NCBI GenBank assembly: GCA_963662155.1
Contig: OY759269.1
Location: 20,343,754 to 20,407,753 of the forward strand
DNA length: 64,000 bases
Direction: 5' to 3'
Source of the DNA: Lamellibrachia columna
Lineage: Eukaryota; Annelida; Polychaeta; Sabellida; Siboglinidae
In this document: piece after piece, positions 48,782-61,060 of the stretch
Layout: every line of letters begins with the position of its first letter
How positions within the stretch are numbered: the stretch's first letter is position 1
Program-made: the position numbers and the translations under genes
The notes under the pieces: model-generated
The model's input: only the letters and a program-made list of their open reading frames with translations
Told to the model about the DNA's origin: nothing
Databases searched by the model: none

Positions 48782-48888
48782 GAGAACCTGCGGTCGTTTC
48801 GACCCTTGGACAATTTCGTTCATTCCACATTGCCTCAGTTCACTCAGCTGTATGAATGAGAATATGTCTATATACATATAGTGGTGAC

Positions 48889-48981
<93 letters not shown>

Positions 48982-49112
48982 TCTTCGTGCATTAATTGCA
49001 GCATGGCTGTATAGTTCCCAGTTAAGTTGAGTTGGCGTTGGAATGAACAGGTCTGCCAGGGGTGAAGTGTAAAACGTTTTGAGCAGCCCCAGTAACTGGA
49101 TCCCCCAACATT
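48782..49112 (+). mobile_element. tRNA-derived SINE, copy 5, split by (TA)n
   Basis: Matches the other copies (GCGGTCGTTTCGACCCTTGG; AGTTCACTCAGCTGTATGAA; GAATGAACAGGTCTGCCAGG). A (TA)n expansion at about 48892-48978 interrupts it. Confidence 0.78.
48892..48978. repeat. (TA)n microsatellite
   Basis: About 43 TA units inside a SINE. Confidence 0.97.
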
Positions 49113-49795
49113 AGCATAAGATCATACATTTACTTTTCTATTAATTTTAAAGAGTAAATTAATCGTATCTCAAAAAACTTATAATGTTTGCCCTTTCGCG
49201 TATGTTGTACAACCATCGTTTAAATATATTCAGTTAAATAAAAACTGAAAGATCACATGCTAGCTGGTATTACTGCTTGGAACGGAAAAGTCGTATCGGC
49301 ATATCAAAATATCTGTAGTGACACACCCGGACCTGGAAACGTCACTCATCAAACCACGCCCACCACCTCGTACAAAAATATCACTGACATTGCAACGGTC
49401 ATCGCGACATTTCTATGCCTAGGTGTCCCCGGTGATATCTGCTGCCGCGTCGTTCTGGCATACCGTCCCCGGTTGTAAGCGGACATCAAAGGCAAACCTC
49501 TAGCGCAAACACACTCGCTGAATCTGACAATAGCGACGTTACGTAGCCCTCTGGAGTCAACCATGAACCAAAGCAGTAAAATATGGCAATTTTATTCCGC
49601 ATTCCGTTGTCAAGACCAAGTGGCTGACGCTGCAACCGTAACACGTGGGTCGAAGAGTGGACGTCGTAGACAATGATGAATGAATGAAATTGAATGAATG
49701 AATGCAGTTCTATCGTCAAACAATCAGTATGTCTGTTCAAGACTGTTTCGCTTTAGTTTAAAATAGTGTAGTTTCCGCCGATCTAATCAGCACAT

Positions 49796-49859
49796 CGTGG
49801 TCCAAACACGTCGTGGTCCAAACACGTCGTGGTCCAAACACGTCGTGGTCCAAACACGA
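49796..49859. repeat. 16-bp tandem repeat, four copies
   Basis: Unit CGTGGTCCAAACACGT, directly upstream of a LINE remnant. Confidence 0.9.
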
Positions 49860-49869
49860 CCGCAAACAG

Positions 49870-50335
49870 GAAAGACTTTCTCTTCTTACTTCTTCCTAAC
49901 AACCGGAAGCTGGACACGGTTATATTCAAGTGTGTAAGGAGGATGCTGAATGGCAGATCGCCACACGAAGTTTCAAATGAAGATAGTCTAACAAAAACCA
50001 AAGAGGATAAGATAAGCACAGATAAGACGATGGAACTTGATCGGACACGTCCTGAGGGTGGAAGAATACAGCCAATGCCTGACGATCCTAACTGGGACAC
50101 CTGAAGGCGGTAAGTGGTTCACCCAAATACAACCCGGCGAAAAACTATAGAAAAAGACACACCGGAACTGGGGTTGAAGTCGTGGAATGAAGCCAAACTG
50201 AGAAAGTGCACTGCCGCCTTACGGACCACAAGGCCCGGAGAGGACACACACAGACCAGAGCGGGAGCAGCCTCACAAGTGCACTGCCGCCTTACGGGCCA
50301 CAAGGCCTGGAGAAGACAGACCAGAGCGGGAGCAG
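49870..50335 (+). mobile_element. Non-LTR retrotransposon C-terminal remnant
   Basis: Plus-strand translation gives a typical LINE tail with frame changes: KCVRRMLNGRSPHEVSNEDS, a degraded KWNWIGH-like part, then TTRRKTIEKDTPELGLKSWN. It ends in an in-frame duplication around KCTAALRTTRPGED (50200-50335). The polymerase is absent. Confidence 0.6.
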
Positions 50336-50956
50336 AATCGCCGATTCGTGGATGGAATATATAACGCTACAGCGATTATGTTTGTAATTGTAAATATCCA
50401 TGCTCTACAACGATCACAAAGTAGTCTCCCACGTGTGTCTACTGTTTCCCAGCAAAGGGAAGTGATCTACAACATATCCAGCAACAAGAGTTCACAATAA
50501 CAATCTGGAAACAGACACTGCACTACTGAATTACTAACTTGCTCTCACGAATGTTTTTCGCCTTGTTTTCCCAGAATATTAACGTGCAAGGTTATCTATA
50601 CAATTTTACCAGTGCGTGTACAACCTTGAACACACGGGCGGGAACAATCCGTATTTATAAGTGTGTGTCCAGTCACCGGTATTACAACAGTTGCACGCTA
50701 ACAAAGCCTGTTTACTACAATTTCGAGTGGTGCGGGCATGTGTCCGCGATGAGCTTATCTCGAACACATTTGAACTACTTTGAACACCGTAACGTTCAAG
50801 TTCCGCCGATCGTCGATTATTTTTAGACGTCCACAGGCCGCTACACACGAAGGAATGGGGTAATCCCGTAGAGGAGAGACGTCCTCGGAATAGTTTATCG
50901 TGGCGTGGCTGTTAGCAGCAGTATACCACATCCAAGAAGCTGACACGATTTCGGCA

Positions 50957-51345
50957 AGGAGCAGGCTCTATGTAGAGTCAGCAAGGAGCAGGCCCTATGT
51001 AGAGTCGGCAAGGAGCAGGCCCTATGTAGAGTCAGCAAGGAACAGGCCCTATGAAGAGTCGGCAATGAGCAGGCCCTGTGCAGAGTTAGCAATGAGCAGA
51101 CCATAATATGCAGAGTCAGCAAGGAGCAGGCTCTATGTAGAGTCAGTAAGGAGCATACCCCATGTAGAGTCAACAAGGTGTAGGCCATATGTTTAGTCAG
51201 CCAGGAGCAGGCCCAATGTAGAGTCAAAAGAGAGCAGGCCATATGTAGAGCCAGCAAGGAGCAGGCCGTATTTAGAGTCAACAAGGAGCAGGCCATATGT
51301 AGAGTCAACAATGAGCAGGCAATATATAGAGTCAACAAGGAGCAG
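50957..51345. repeat. 27-bp minisatellite, about 14 copies
   Basis: Unit AGTCAGCAAGGAGCAGGCCC plus TATGTAG with point variants. It keeps frames open (9-residue repeats) on both strands. Confidence 0.93.
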
Positions 51346-51639
51346 GCCAAAGTTAACGAAACCGTGTCCCCACAACACCGCACGTACGAATATTAGTAGC
51401 GTAGCCAACCTACACAACGCAGGACAACAGAGCTGCGAGGCATTGTCCACGATGTGTAGTTGGTGAATACTAGAATATAAACGTGGGACGATATAATGCA
51501 CTGCACTGTGCGCACGGACCGTGACGATGTGTGCACTCGGCACACGATATCCTCCCACATTCATATTCTACAACAACAAATCGTGGACAATATCTCGCAG
51601 CTCTTACAACACAAGAGGATATGTAACGATGCAGTGAAG

Positions 51640-51675
51640 CTGGGGCGGGGGCGGGGGGGGGGGCGGGGCGGGGGC
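51640..51675. repeat. G-rich run (GGGGCGGGG)
   Basis: Near-pure G/C tract with G-quadruplex potential. Confidence 0.6.
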
Positions 51676-52030
51676 CACAGAAACAATGCCGCTCCCATCA
51701 AATAACGAAATAATGGAATAGGAATACCCAGGAATAATGCTTTATTTATGCTCCAACATCCCAACAGCAACCAGCTACCCAAATACTGGTAATGATTCAG
51801 CGCAGCCACCGAAACTCACAACACCCCCAACAACAACAAAAACTCACAACACCCCCAACAACAACAACAAAAACTCACACCTCCAACAACAACAATAAAA
51901 AGCTCCAACTGCAATCAGCCAACAATTGATAGATTGCGGTTGCAAAAAGAAATGCTAACATAACACCACTTCACTATTCACGCCGAAGTCGGCCGGCGAC
52001 TGCCACAGCGACCGCAAGGACGGTGATAGG

Positions 52031-53030
52031 TCAATGAGACCGGGAGTGGTATGTCGGTCCCGAACGAAGAAACCTTTTGATATTCTCATAGAGCTTATTC
52101 GCTCTGGCCTTGAGTGCCGTGAACTCATTGATCACGGAGACGAAGGCAGTGGTATTGGTAAGTTCTCGCTCGATCGAGAGGAGTGTCAGTCCAAAGTTTA
52201 TTAGTCACTGTTCTTACAGAGTGCCGCTGGGGGCAGCTATCTACACCCCCAGTTATGCCAGTGGGTATAATACCAAATTCATACACGACTATGATATGCC
52301 ATATATATACCTGTCATAATAATGTGATAATAAAAATAACACACAAGGGAAATCATCTGGCGTAGAACATTGAAAACCACGCGTCGTTTCATGTTTATTT
52401 AAATGAATGTTTCCTGTTTCTCCAGATTTGTTTTAAAAAAAAACCCTATATTTTTAGGATTACACATATCATGCCTCAATCAGTAACACTCATAACTTCT
52501 ACATTTACTCCACAATCGTCTTGCCATTAATACTGAACTTATCTGGTTACAATAAGCCACCCGTCGGGTAATTTGCATTGGAAAAGGCTTTTTGAAAGGT
52601 AAACCGTTCACTTCGGCGTGGACACCTGGTCTTTTTCACGGGAGCGAACACAGGCGCCGCGTATTTCAAGAAACAATTTGATTGGATAAGCTCGCGGACC
52701 AGCCTCGCTCCGGGTCGTTTCTGACCAATCAAACATGCTGGGGCTCAATATCAAGAACATAGTGAAGTTGGTATCCGGCCTGTCATGCTGTACAAGAGTA
52801 TACATGTCAAGGTAGCATTGACCCTCAGCCCCCACCCCACCTCATACCCCTGGCGATACCCTCTTGGCACATTCATTCCGAAGCTTTTTAGCTGACCCTA
52901 GTCACTAAGCAAGTCAGCCAGTTCAGTTTCCTACCCTGTGCTATAGCGAACTGATACAACCTGCCATCTGACGCAGCTACAGCGCCAAATTTGGAGATTT
53001 TCAGACACAGGATATCCTTCAATTGCATTT
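52031..53030 (-). CDS. Candidate 3' end of an unrecognised gene, two exons
   Basis: An exon at 52935-53030 (acceptor ATATTGTAG; donor G then GTAGGA) contains MQLKDILCLKISKFGAVAAS and ends with one spare base. This joins in frame to 52031-52164, read as TNTTAFVSVINEFTALKARA, then NKLYENIKRFL, to TGA at 52031-52033. The acceptor of the second exon (CTCTCGATCGAGCGAG) is only moderate. The ATG inside the first exon may or may not be the true start; more 5' exons may lie beyond 53 kb. No family recognised. Confidence 0.4.
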
Positions 53031-53044
53031 CTACAATATTAGTG

Positions 53045-53075
53045 TGATAGTGTGAAGTGTCATTTCACACTATCA
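53045..53075. repeat. Perfect 12-bp inverted repeat
   Basis: TGATAGTGTGAA and TTCACACTATCA with a 7-nt loop, 15 bp upstream of the candidate exon in transcript direction. Confidence 0.85.
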
Positions 53076-53150
53076 TATTATTTTCTCTTTCTCATAACAC
53101 ATCACTTGTCATTTATAGTACATTAGCACATGTTCACACACACGCACATA

Positions 53151-53152
53151 CA

Positions 53153-53244
<92 letters not shown>

Positions 53245-53246
53245 CA
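53151..53246. repeat. (ACGC)n microsatellite
   Basis: About 24 ACGC units. Confidence 0.97.
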
Positions 53247-53569
53247 TCGAGTTTATATGCCTTGAATAAAGAGAAAACTCATAACCGGAAGAAGACATTG
53301 GTATCGACGGGTTTCCTCCATTTGTACATATTGCAGATCGGACCTATCTGTAATTTTCCCAATCCGAGCCACACATCAACACGTCGGGGAGTAAAACATG
53401 TTCGACTCCCAGCATTAATCAACTGTCTGCAACCTCTAGTAAAATACATATCATTTCCAGGAACGAGTGATTACAATATTACATGATATCCCATACATCG
53501 CTCCACACACAGAATCCTGTATTAAGACGCAAAACGATCATACAAAAGCGACTGAACTAAACAACTGAC

Positions 53570-54580
53570 GTCATGCTCGATAGATTTCGCAAGCCTATAT
53601 CGCATCTAGATACGAAGAAGCAGACATTGGATGCCACTTCACCCCAGACATGCGCTATCAGTCCGACCGCGGTCGTCCTCAAACTAAGACCCTCGCATGA
53701 CGGCAGTTTACCCGTTCCGGGAAAAGCCGTGCCAATCGACATGTGGCAGACAGCGGGCGCGACAGTCAAGCCACTGTCATATCAAAATACCCAAACGTAC
53801 CACTTCTAGAAACTTCTTTTTGACATAAACTCTGGTTCTAGTGTACCGACCTGTTCGTGGACGCGCACGTCGGCGATAAAGACACTAACTCTTACCTGTG
53901 GTTATGTCGGCGAAGCAGGTATACTCGGTGGCGATATAAGAGTGGGGTCCCGGCTCACTGGCGTGATCAGGCCACCCGACAGAGGCGACCTATTTGGGCA
54001 GCCATAGAAACGCATGCGTCGCCGTGTAAACAACATGCCTCATAGTCATTCATTGCAACGCGTCTTTGTTGTGCCGCCGCGCCTTCGAGGGCCATCGAGC
54101 GAGCGTGTCGCTGCCTGTATTTCGCAAGCAAGGTGTCCTCCGGCGCAAGCTACCGATCGGCGTCACGTGAATCGAGTGGCGGCTTATCAACGGACGGCGA
54201 TCGCGATTAACTGGCGCTAGATGACTATGTCGTGGGTAATTATAAGCTTTAGCCACAGCAACGCGTCATTGGTTTACCCTACATCGTTGGGCTAGGAACA
54301 CGCACGACTATTAGACCAGGGTTTAGCTTTGTGGCGCAAAACTCCTTCGTCACGGTGACATGGTGTGCGGGGAATGCTCCAGTTTGCAGGTCAGACGTTG
54401 AAGGCGGTACACCGTAGCATCTAACGCATGTTTGAATACGATAAACAACCAGATTGTATTTAAGCATCAAGTAACGTTCAACCAGTTAAGTGCCAGATAC
54501 GGCCCTACTGCATTCCCATTAAATAAATGTTGTTCAATAAACACTACCTACTCGCCAGAGGCCCTGGGCCAGCTGAGGTG
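53570..54580. other. GC-richer intergenic stretch, no gene confirmed
   Basis: Overlapping open frames of 60-78 codons on both strands (for example 53573-53809 plus) look more coding-like than their surroundings, but no splice structure or domain supports a gene. Confidence 0.35.
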
Positions 54581-54724
54581 TACTCACTGATGCATAACAA
54601 GTCGCAACAAGAAACTGTGAAAGGAACATTGTGTCGCGTCCATTCCGCCCAAGTGCGACGGGTTATCTTGACGCGGAGGAGGTTGAAAGGTTGTTTGTGA
54701 TGAAACCGTTTGTATTTTCAATAA

Positions 54725-54815
54725 GTAAGGACACGAATAGGCAGAGACGCGAACGGGCAGGGAAGGGACACGAACATGCATGAACACGAACAGGCAGGGA
54801 CATGAATAGGCTACT
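54725..54815. repeat. GGACACGAA/GGCAGGGA degenerate tandem repeat
   Basis: Units like GGACACGAACATGCATGAAC over 90 bp. Confidence 0.6.
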
Positions 54816-56017
54816 GACACACACTCCACATTGACACCATAACCGTGACCAAAGTCCTTTAGGTCTATTAATGTTGCTTCATGACCGTGGTATATTTCAA
54901 CAATTCCAATTTTTTTAGTATAATCATTATAATTATGACCTATACGACCTCGATTTCCAATAGAGGTAAAGCTGGAAAAGTGCATTTCTAATAAACGTAT
55001 ATGGTGGTTAACAAATGTTACAACTGACACCAGAGTCAAGACTCAGGTGTGTATTCGGTGGGAATGTGAGCGCCAACACGGTAGGGTTGGGGCTAAGGGT
55101 TTGGATCCAACAAATACGCATTCGACCGCCCACTGAAGCCTAGCCTTAGGGCTTATGCTTAACCGCTTAGCATAATAGGCATAGATTCTACGTTACGTAG
55201 GCGAAAATTCGTAGTATATACGTGTCGCACAACAGTTAATGTGTTAAACCACAGGTATAGTCTTACAGGGGGTAATCAAATTAAATACGACCGACCTTGC
55301 ACACACTGTCACTGACGAGCTAGCCAAAACCACTATTAAATTTTAAAGGCCCAAAAATTACACATTCTACCCGACTACCGTGTTCAAATGTATCCGTAAA
55401 TTACACTATTCATCTGTATTGACTATAATCCCCTATTATGTGTCTTGCTTTTTATGACGTTGGCACTCGGATTACGTAAAAGGCCTGGACAGAATCTAGA
55501 GACTAGATTAAGTTAAGAAATAGTGCTGATTATATCTAGTTACGAATTTGCACGAAGTAGGGCCTAATTATGCAATATCGAAGTGGCTCGAATGCCGGGT
55601 CCGGTTGAATACGTTTTAATATTTATAATCGACTGGGAAATGCATGGCGCCCTCACATTTCGTACATCGGGTAATCATGGGCCACGGCCCTAAAATCGAC
55701 CTACACTCTATGACACGTTTCAAGAAACTTAGGTTAGGGTTAGGATTGGGGTTTGAACTTAGGGTCCGGTAGGCAGTGCAAAGCGAGTCTAGTCCAGCAG
55801 AAAATGAACCAGACAAATTCGACCGGAAAACAATTGGTCTTGCTCTTGGCCCTGGTCATAATTTTCGCATACCTCAATTCTTAAATAATTATACTCCAAA
55901 CAGCCCAACAGACGAATAGTGGGCTAACGCAGGAGTTTGTGGTGGTTTGTGCGCATGCGTTGTGGATAGCCCATGCAATAACTAAACACGTGCGCATAAC
56001 TTAATATTAGTAAGTTT

Positions 56018-56448
56018 TTATTTTCTTGAATGGTGCAAACTGTCCTCGCGACTTTGGCCTCGTCCGATCACTGCCACTTGCTGGCACTGCACTAGAATTG
56101 TTGACTTAGGCTGTCTTAGACTTAGCACTGTATGCTCCCCGCCCCGGTCGAATCGAATCACAAAACAACGATTGTGACTCTTTGTTAATGATATTTCCGT
56201 CTTTACTGACACTGCGTCGGCAGCCTTTTAAAATAATAAAATAGGAACAAACACAGACAGTCAATAACCTACAAAATAGGGGTGAATTACCAATTACCCA
56301 CTTCATTGACATTGAAAGTGTTGCCACTGGCACTGTTTGTTCCACAACTGGCTCCGATTGCAGAAAACACGTGTAGCTGTGCATCGATGGCTGCGTAAGA
56401 ATCCAGTATTCCCACCGATGTACATCTAACGCTATCAAAACTAGCCAT
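56018..56448 (-). CDS. Candidate two-exon gene, 117-residue protein of unknown function
   Basis: Exon 1 (56302-56448) starts with ATG and is open for 49 codons (MASFDSVRCTSVGILDSYAA). The donor reads GTGGGTAA. Exon 2 (56018-56224) follows acceptor TTTTAAAAG and is open for 68 codons (FVIRFDRGGEHTVLSLRQPK) to TAA. The intron is 77 bp and the join is phase 0. An alternative donor 4 bases downstream gives a second readable frame, so the C-terminus is not certain. The protein is Ser/Asn-rich at the N-terminus and basic at the C-terminus; no domain recognised. Confidence 0.4.
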
Positions 56449-56762
56449 TTTAATTTATTTAAATGAGTTATCGCTTCAGCACGAACGTCAACACGAACAC
56501 GTTTGTTGGCGTGTTTGACGAGCGATGGCCGTCAACTGCTCTTCTGCAGACGACCATGGATTCAATTGTTAATCACATGGTTCAGTTACTGCACAGCCCC
56601 GACTGGAAATGTGCGTTACATCGCCACTATTTTTGGTGTAGTGCAAAAAATAAGTTTATTTGAAGAAAAAAACCGCTCCCCAGTAGCAAACACAACACCT
56701 TGGAAATGTGTCTTTTAAAATGTTATTCAACTTTAAAATATGAAATCGAGTAAATCACACAG

Positions 56763-56765
<3 letters not shown>

Positions 56766-56850
<85 letters not shown>
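56766..56850. repeat. (TA)n microsatellite
   Basis: About 42 TA units. Confidence 0.97.
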
Positions 56851-56853
<3 letters not shown>

Positions 56854-57395
56854 TCTATATTAACTAGGGAACTGGTGGCTTGGTTAACGTTTACTTTGCA
56901 ACAGTATTAATGCAACATGCATAATAATATCATATTTTCTCTTATAACTTTTAAATACACTTAATCGAGTCATTAGACATGCATGTATTGGCCACAAACA
57001 GCGGTACAGCAGATGTCAGCGAACTGATCTCTGAAATCCCGATAGGTGGCAGTACCTATTGCGCACATGTTTTTACATCATACAAGTACTTATAATGTAC
57101 ACTTCCACAATTCCGCGAAAGCCATCGTTGGTCTTTTATTTTGTTTTACCAGTCTTCGTCAAACATTTGCCCGTCTTCAGTCTTCAGGGCGGGCAGACGG
57201 AACCTCCCAAACCCCGAGGACGGACTTGTATCGAGTGACAGAAACATTTCCTATTGACATTAATGTTCTTGTTCGTAACAAACAAATATACACCATAAGA
57301 AAATTAATCCAATAGAAAATGTTTTTGTCATATAAAAGAGACTTCGTTGACACCATGTAACTTACACAAGTCAGCAAATTGTTGCACTCGATACA

Positions 57396-57525
57396 GGACC
57401 GTCCTCGGGGGTTTGAAAAGGGGGTTCACAATCAGCCGGAATTCCTGGGATGATTTCTGGTACAGCTAAATGAATTCTCTTAAGGGGGGTTTCGGTTGAA
57501 CCACCCATAACCCCAGAGGGCGGGA
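57396..57525. mobile_element. MITE-like family A copy 3
   Basis: The left end GGACCGTCCTCGGGGG and a diverged right end CCCCAGAGGGCGGG bracket the shared core CCTGGGATGATTTCTGGTAC. Confidence 0.55.
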
Positions 57526-57699
57526 ATGCGATATCACATTGAGATATTGAGAGGAACTCTTAACGTCGTCTCTGAACGTTGTCTAGCCAATCCGTGTACT
57601 TCTAGGGGGTTATAGTTGTTAATGCACTTATCTCGCCCATCATTGTGGAGGTGCACATATAACGCACCCAGAATTTTTTAAAAAGTAAACATTTATCAG

Positions 57700-58040
57700 T
57701 GTATTGTATAACCCCGGAGGGGGGTACTACCATACCGAAGCGGTGGGGTGTGCCGCCAGAGCCCCATGGAGCACATGGAGAGAGAGAGAGAAAAATTTAT
57801 GGTCACCAAGAGAGAATTATTGAACAATTTATCTAATATCTATAAGTGTAAGGTAAGCCCGGGCGGAACGTTTTCATTGGGAAATTTCCTCTTCGATGAA
57901 AGAGAGAATTATCAGGTTTAATTGGGGCACAAAGAGAGAACATTTCAATTTTTTCTTCGGACAGAGAGAGAAAAATTGCCAAAAACAGGGGCATTTGCGC
58001 GGCACATACATGTATACCTCAGTATAGGGAGTACCCCCCC
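57700..58040. other. Possible repeat relic with GGGGTACTACCATACC-type ends
   Basis: GGAGGGGGGTACTACCATAC near 57715 and ATACCTCAGTATAGGGAGTACCCCCC near 58014 look like degenerate inverted ends (about 310 bp apart). The interior holds repeated AGAGAGAGAA blocks. No coding content. Confidence 0.45.
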
Positions 58041-58119
58041 GGGTGTATAACACAATTTTTCTATTTCATACAAGCATATAATAACTTCTCTAATTACCCC
58101 CCCCTCCCTCTCTCCTGGT

Positions 58120-58225
58120 TTCGAAGAATTGATTTCGAAATATTAAAAGTGAATCATTCAAATGTTGATGTCAACAAGTTATTCCACGATGACCTACAGT
58201 GACACACCGAGGTCAAGGTCATTCT
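58120..58225. repeat. Dispersed repeat (family C, copy 2)
   Basis: Matches 5770-5885 over about 100 bp. Confidence 0.6.
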
Positions 58226-58951
58226 TTTAATAAACCGACAGCGGATGTTACTTAAACTATTCACAAACTACTACGAATTTGATCATCAGTGAACCGGATT
58301 CGTGATGGTCTAAACAAACAGCAGACGCAGCTTTAAGACATGAACGGATTCAGGAGATGACCGCCAGGTGCCCGGCAGCCCGCCTTTATATTGGCCGGAG
58401 TTGTTTTTCAGAAGTCAGAATTAGTTTTTCAGACACCACGGGGTGGCGCCTTCGTGCACTTGTTCCTCAGATGGGGACATTTCTAACGAACAAACAAACT
58501 AGGGACATTGCTACCAGTAAGTGCAATTTGTCCCGTGTCGTTCTGACCCCCCCCAATCCGGCCTTGTCCACGTGCTACCCTTTAGTAAAAGCAAATTGAT
58601 TCTTGTTGTCTGTGAATTTTTTGTGTGAATTTCCACTGGTCGGCAACAACTTGTGCAAGACAATCGCTTTCAACTGCAATACCTTGTATTGCCTTGAGAC
58701 CCCCATGGCGCCACTCGTCTCGACACGGATGAGAGTCACGGCGATATGGTTCTGGAGACGCGTTTGGCGACATAAAACAATAATGCCATGTAGGCCTCAA
58801 TGATAATTGACAGAAAGAAATTATTGTCACCATCGAGGATCAGATCAAGCAGAAAATCATGTCCGAAATACGAAACATGATTTTATCTGTCGTTGCCTGT
58901 GACACATAAAACAAAGAAAAATAAACCGTTGTCCTGAAAGATGCTGGAAAA

Positions 58952-59230
58952 GCAGAAGATCCGCGAGGAATTCGAGTTTATCTTATGTTACTGCGAAGTA
59001 ATAAAAGCAGAAGATCCGTGAGGAATTCGAGTTTATCTTATGTTACTCCGAAGTAATAAAAGCAGAAGATCCGCGAGAAATTAGAGTTTATCCTATGTTA
59101 CTCCGAAGTAATAAAAGCAGAAGATCCGCGAGGAATTAGAGTTTATCTTGTGTTACTCCGAAGTAATAAAAGCAGAAGGTCCGCGAGGAATTAGAGTTTA
59201 TCTTGTGTTACTCCGAAGTAATAAAAGCAG
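58952..59230. repeat. 55-bp tandem repeat, five copies
   Basis: Unit GCAGAAGATCCGCGAGGAAT, TCGAGTTTATCTTATGTTAC, TCCGAAGTAATAAAA, nearly identical between copies. It leads straight into the transposase-like remnant. Confidence 0.95.
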
Positions 59231-59358
59231 TCATCGCCGAAAAGGTCGATCAACTCGGCTTGAACTTCCGAAAGATGCGCTACCAAGGATACGACGGTGC
59301 TGTGAATACGGCCGGGAAGACGAATGGCGTCGCTGCTTTGATGCAGGCCAATGAATAA
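59227..59358 (+). pseudogene. hAT/ZMYM-type (DUF4371-like) transposase remnant
   Basis: A 43-codon frame to TAA reads EKVDQLGLNFRKMRYQGYDG and then GKTNGVAALMQ. The (G/R)QGYDGA(x)N-(x)-(S/A)GK(x)NG block is characteristic of the catalytic-core region of hAT-derived TTF/ZMYM5-like proteins. Flanking coding parts are missing or replaced by the 55-bp repeat, so this is a fragment. Confidence 0.65.
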
Positions 59359-59359
59359 A

Positions 59360-61060
59360 AAAGCAGTGTAAACATTCGTGTGCTAAAAGTTTGCATCGCT
59401 AAGACAGACAAAGTGATATAACTCACGTGGTGAGTTAATCGATGTGGTGATGCACTGAATGTGTTCGAATAACTAACTATACACTGATAGTGTGAAGGTT
59501 AAAATTATTATTCATAACATTTTCAAGACAATTGGTGGTGGCATGAATTTGCAAAAACATTTGTGAAATATTTTACACATTTAAACATTTTGATAAATAT
59601 AAGCACTGCCGCCTGGTGTAGTTTTTATGAAACTGCGCACCCCCCTTTTCGACGTCTGGAATCGCCCATGTAATGTTCAGACCAAACTGAACATTGAAAC
59701 ACGATAACGAAACGCGATAAACACGTAGTTCAGTTGCAAGATAAGCATCAACGGTTAGCGATCAAACTACACATGCAGGACAACTCGGTCAATCGCTGCT
59801 CCTGCACGCAAAGACCACATCACACAACAGTAATGACGAGGCCTACATAAATATGTTATTGCAACATGAAATCCCCGCAGCCTCACGAAGCTACAAACAG
59901 TTCTAGAGTTAACTGGAGCGTGACTCGGACGTTGGCATGACCTGTTAACTCAGCATGTTCCCGTCCGTGATGTAATACAAACACGAACTGTTTCTATGTA
60001 AACCACTTAAATAACCACACCACAATGATTCACGCTCGTGACCGGAGCAGTTGTAATGATTCAGTCCACAATGATTCACGCTCGTGACCGGAGCAGTTGT
60101 AATGATTCAGTCCGAGATTTCGACACCGGCTCAACCACGTCACATTAATTGAAGGTTATCGTGTGTTTATAGGTAGACGATGTCGGTGATAATAGTGTGC
60201 TTATTATTCTCAAGGGAATGCCATGGCAAGTCGTCAACATCCTTTCAAAGAACATGGCGCCGTGTTGATCGCGTGATCAGTCAACCAATCAGAAGACAGC
60301 CGTTTGTTGTATGACATTAATGTGGTTCCCATCCATTCAGTAAAACGCCAAAGCTTCGGTATATATGCCAATCCCAGAATACATGTAATGAATCACACAG
60401 TCACACCATGTGGACCACATGGGGGGTCTCCTAAGTGTATTGCGCAAAAGTGGCGCGATATGTTTCGGGTCTTGTCGTGAAACTGTGCCAAAAGGAAAGA
60501 TTTTTCTTTTCGGGACATATTTCTAATCTTTCATTGTAGCAGTGCGCTACTAATCACTACAGACGTGTTTAGAAAAGGACACTTGTCCAAACATGTTGAG
60601 GACCAGAGCGATCGATAATATGATTCCTGTATCTATATGTCCAAGAGACGATTGTGTGTTTAAAAGTATGCCAATTGCAAGAGTCGATGCTTAAAGCCAT
60701 ATCTCATATTATGCACCACGTGACTAGTACTCTCGGAATGAATCAACCGTAAGCTAAGTTATGCTATGCAATGAAATTGTTACATGCATTATTATATTAA
60801 ATGATTCGTGGTTGGATTTGTTTTAAGATACACAAACGTACATTTGATATTGAGGGTAGCAAGCCACTCACTGACAGTAGACAAGGGCACCGTCCGTGAG
60901 AACGTGTTCGCTGATATAACTGACATCACCAGTCAATATTGGATGAGGGTAATATATGTGCATTGGTGGCCTCCCCTTTATAAAATTCTAGATACGTCAT
61001 TTATCAGCATGCATTTTCCGTAGGTTATGTTTTAAAATACGTATGAAAATAAGACATGTC
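59360..61060. other. Intergenic, no gene seen
   Basis: It holds one 45-bp duplication (60024-60112). No ORF of note and no recognised repeat otherwise. Confidence 0.45.
60024..60112. repeat. 45-bp direct duplication
   Basis: CAATGATTCACGCTCGTGAC, CGGAGCAGTTGTAATGATTC, AGTCC occurs twice in tandem, essentially identical. Confidence 0.95.

Noticed and set aside
54584..55039. 151-codon minus-strand ORF
   Set aside because: Half of it spans a degenerate tandem repeat; no domain, and no homologous segment in the window.
55727..55765. TTAGGGTTAGG telomere-like motif
   Set aside because: Only about two units; chance or a tiny interstitial relic.
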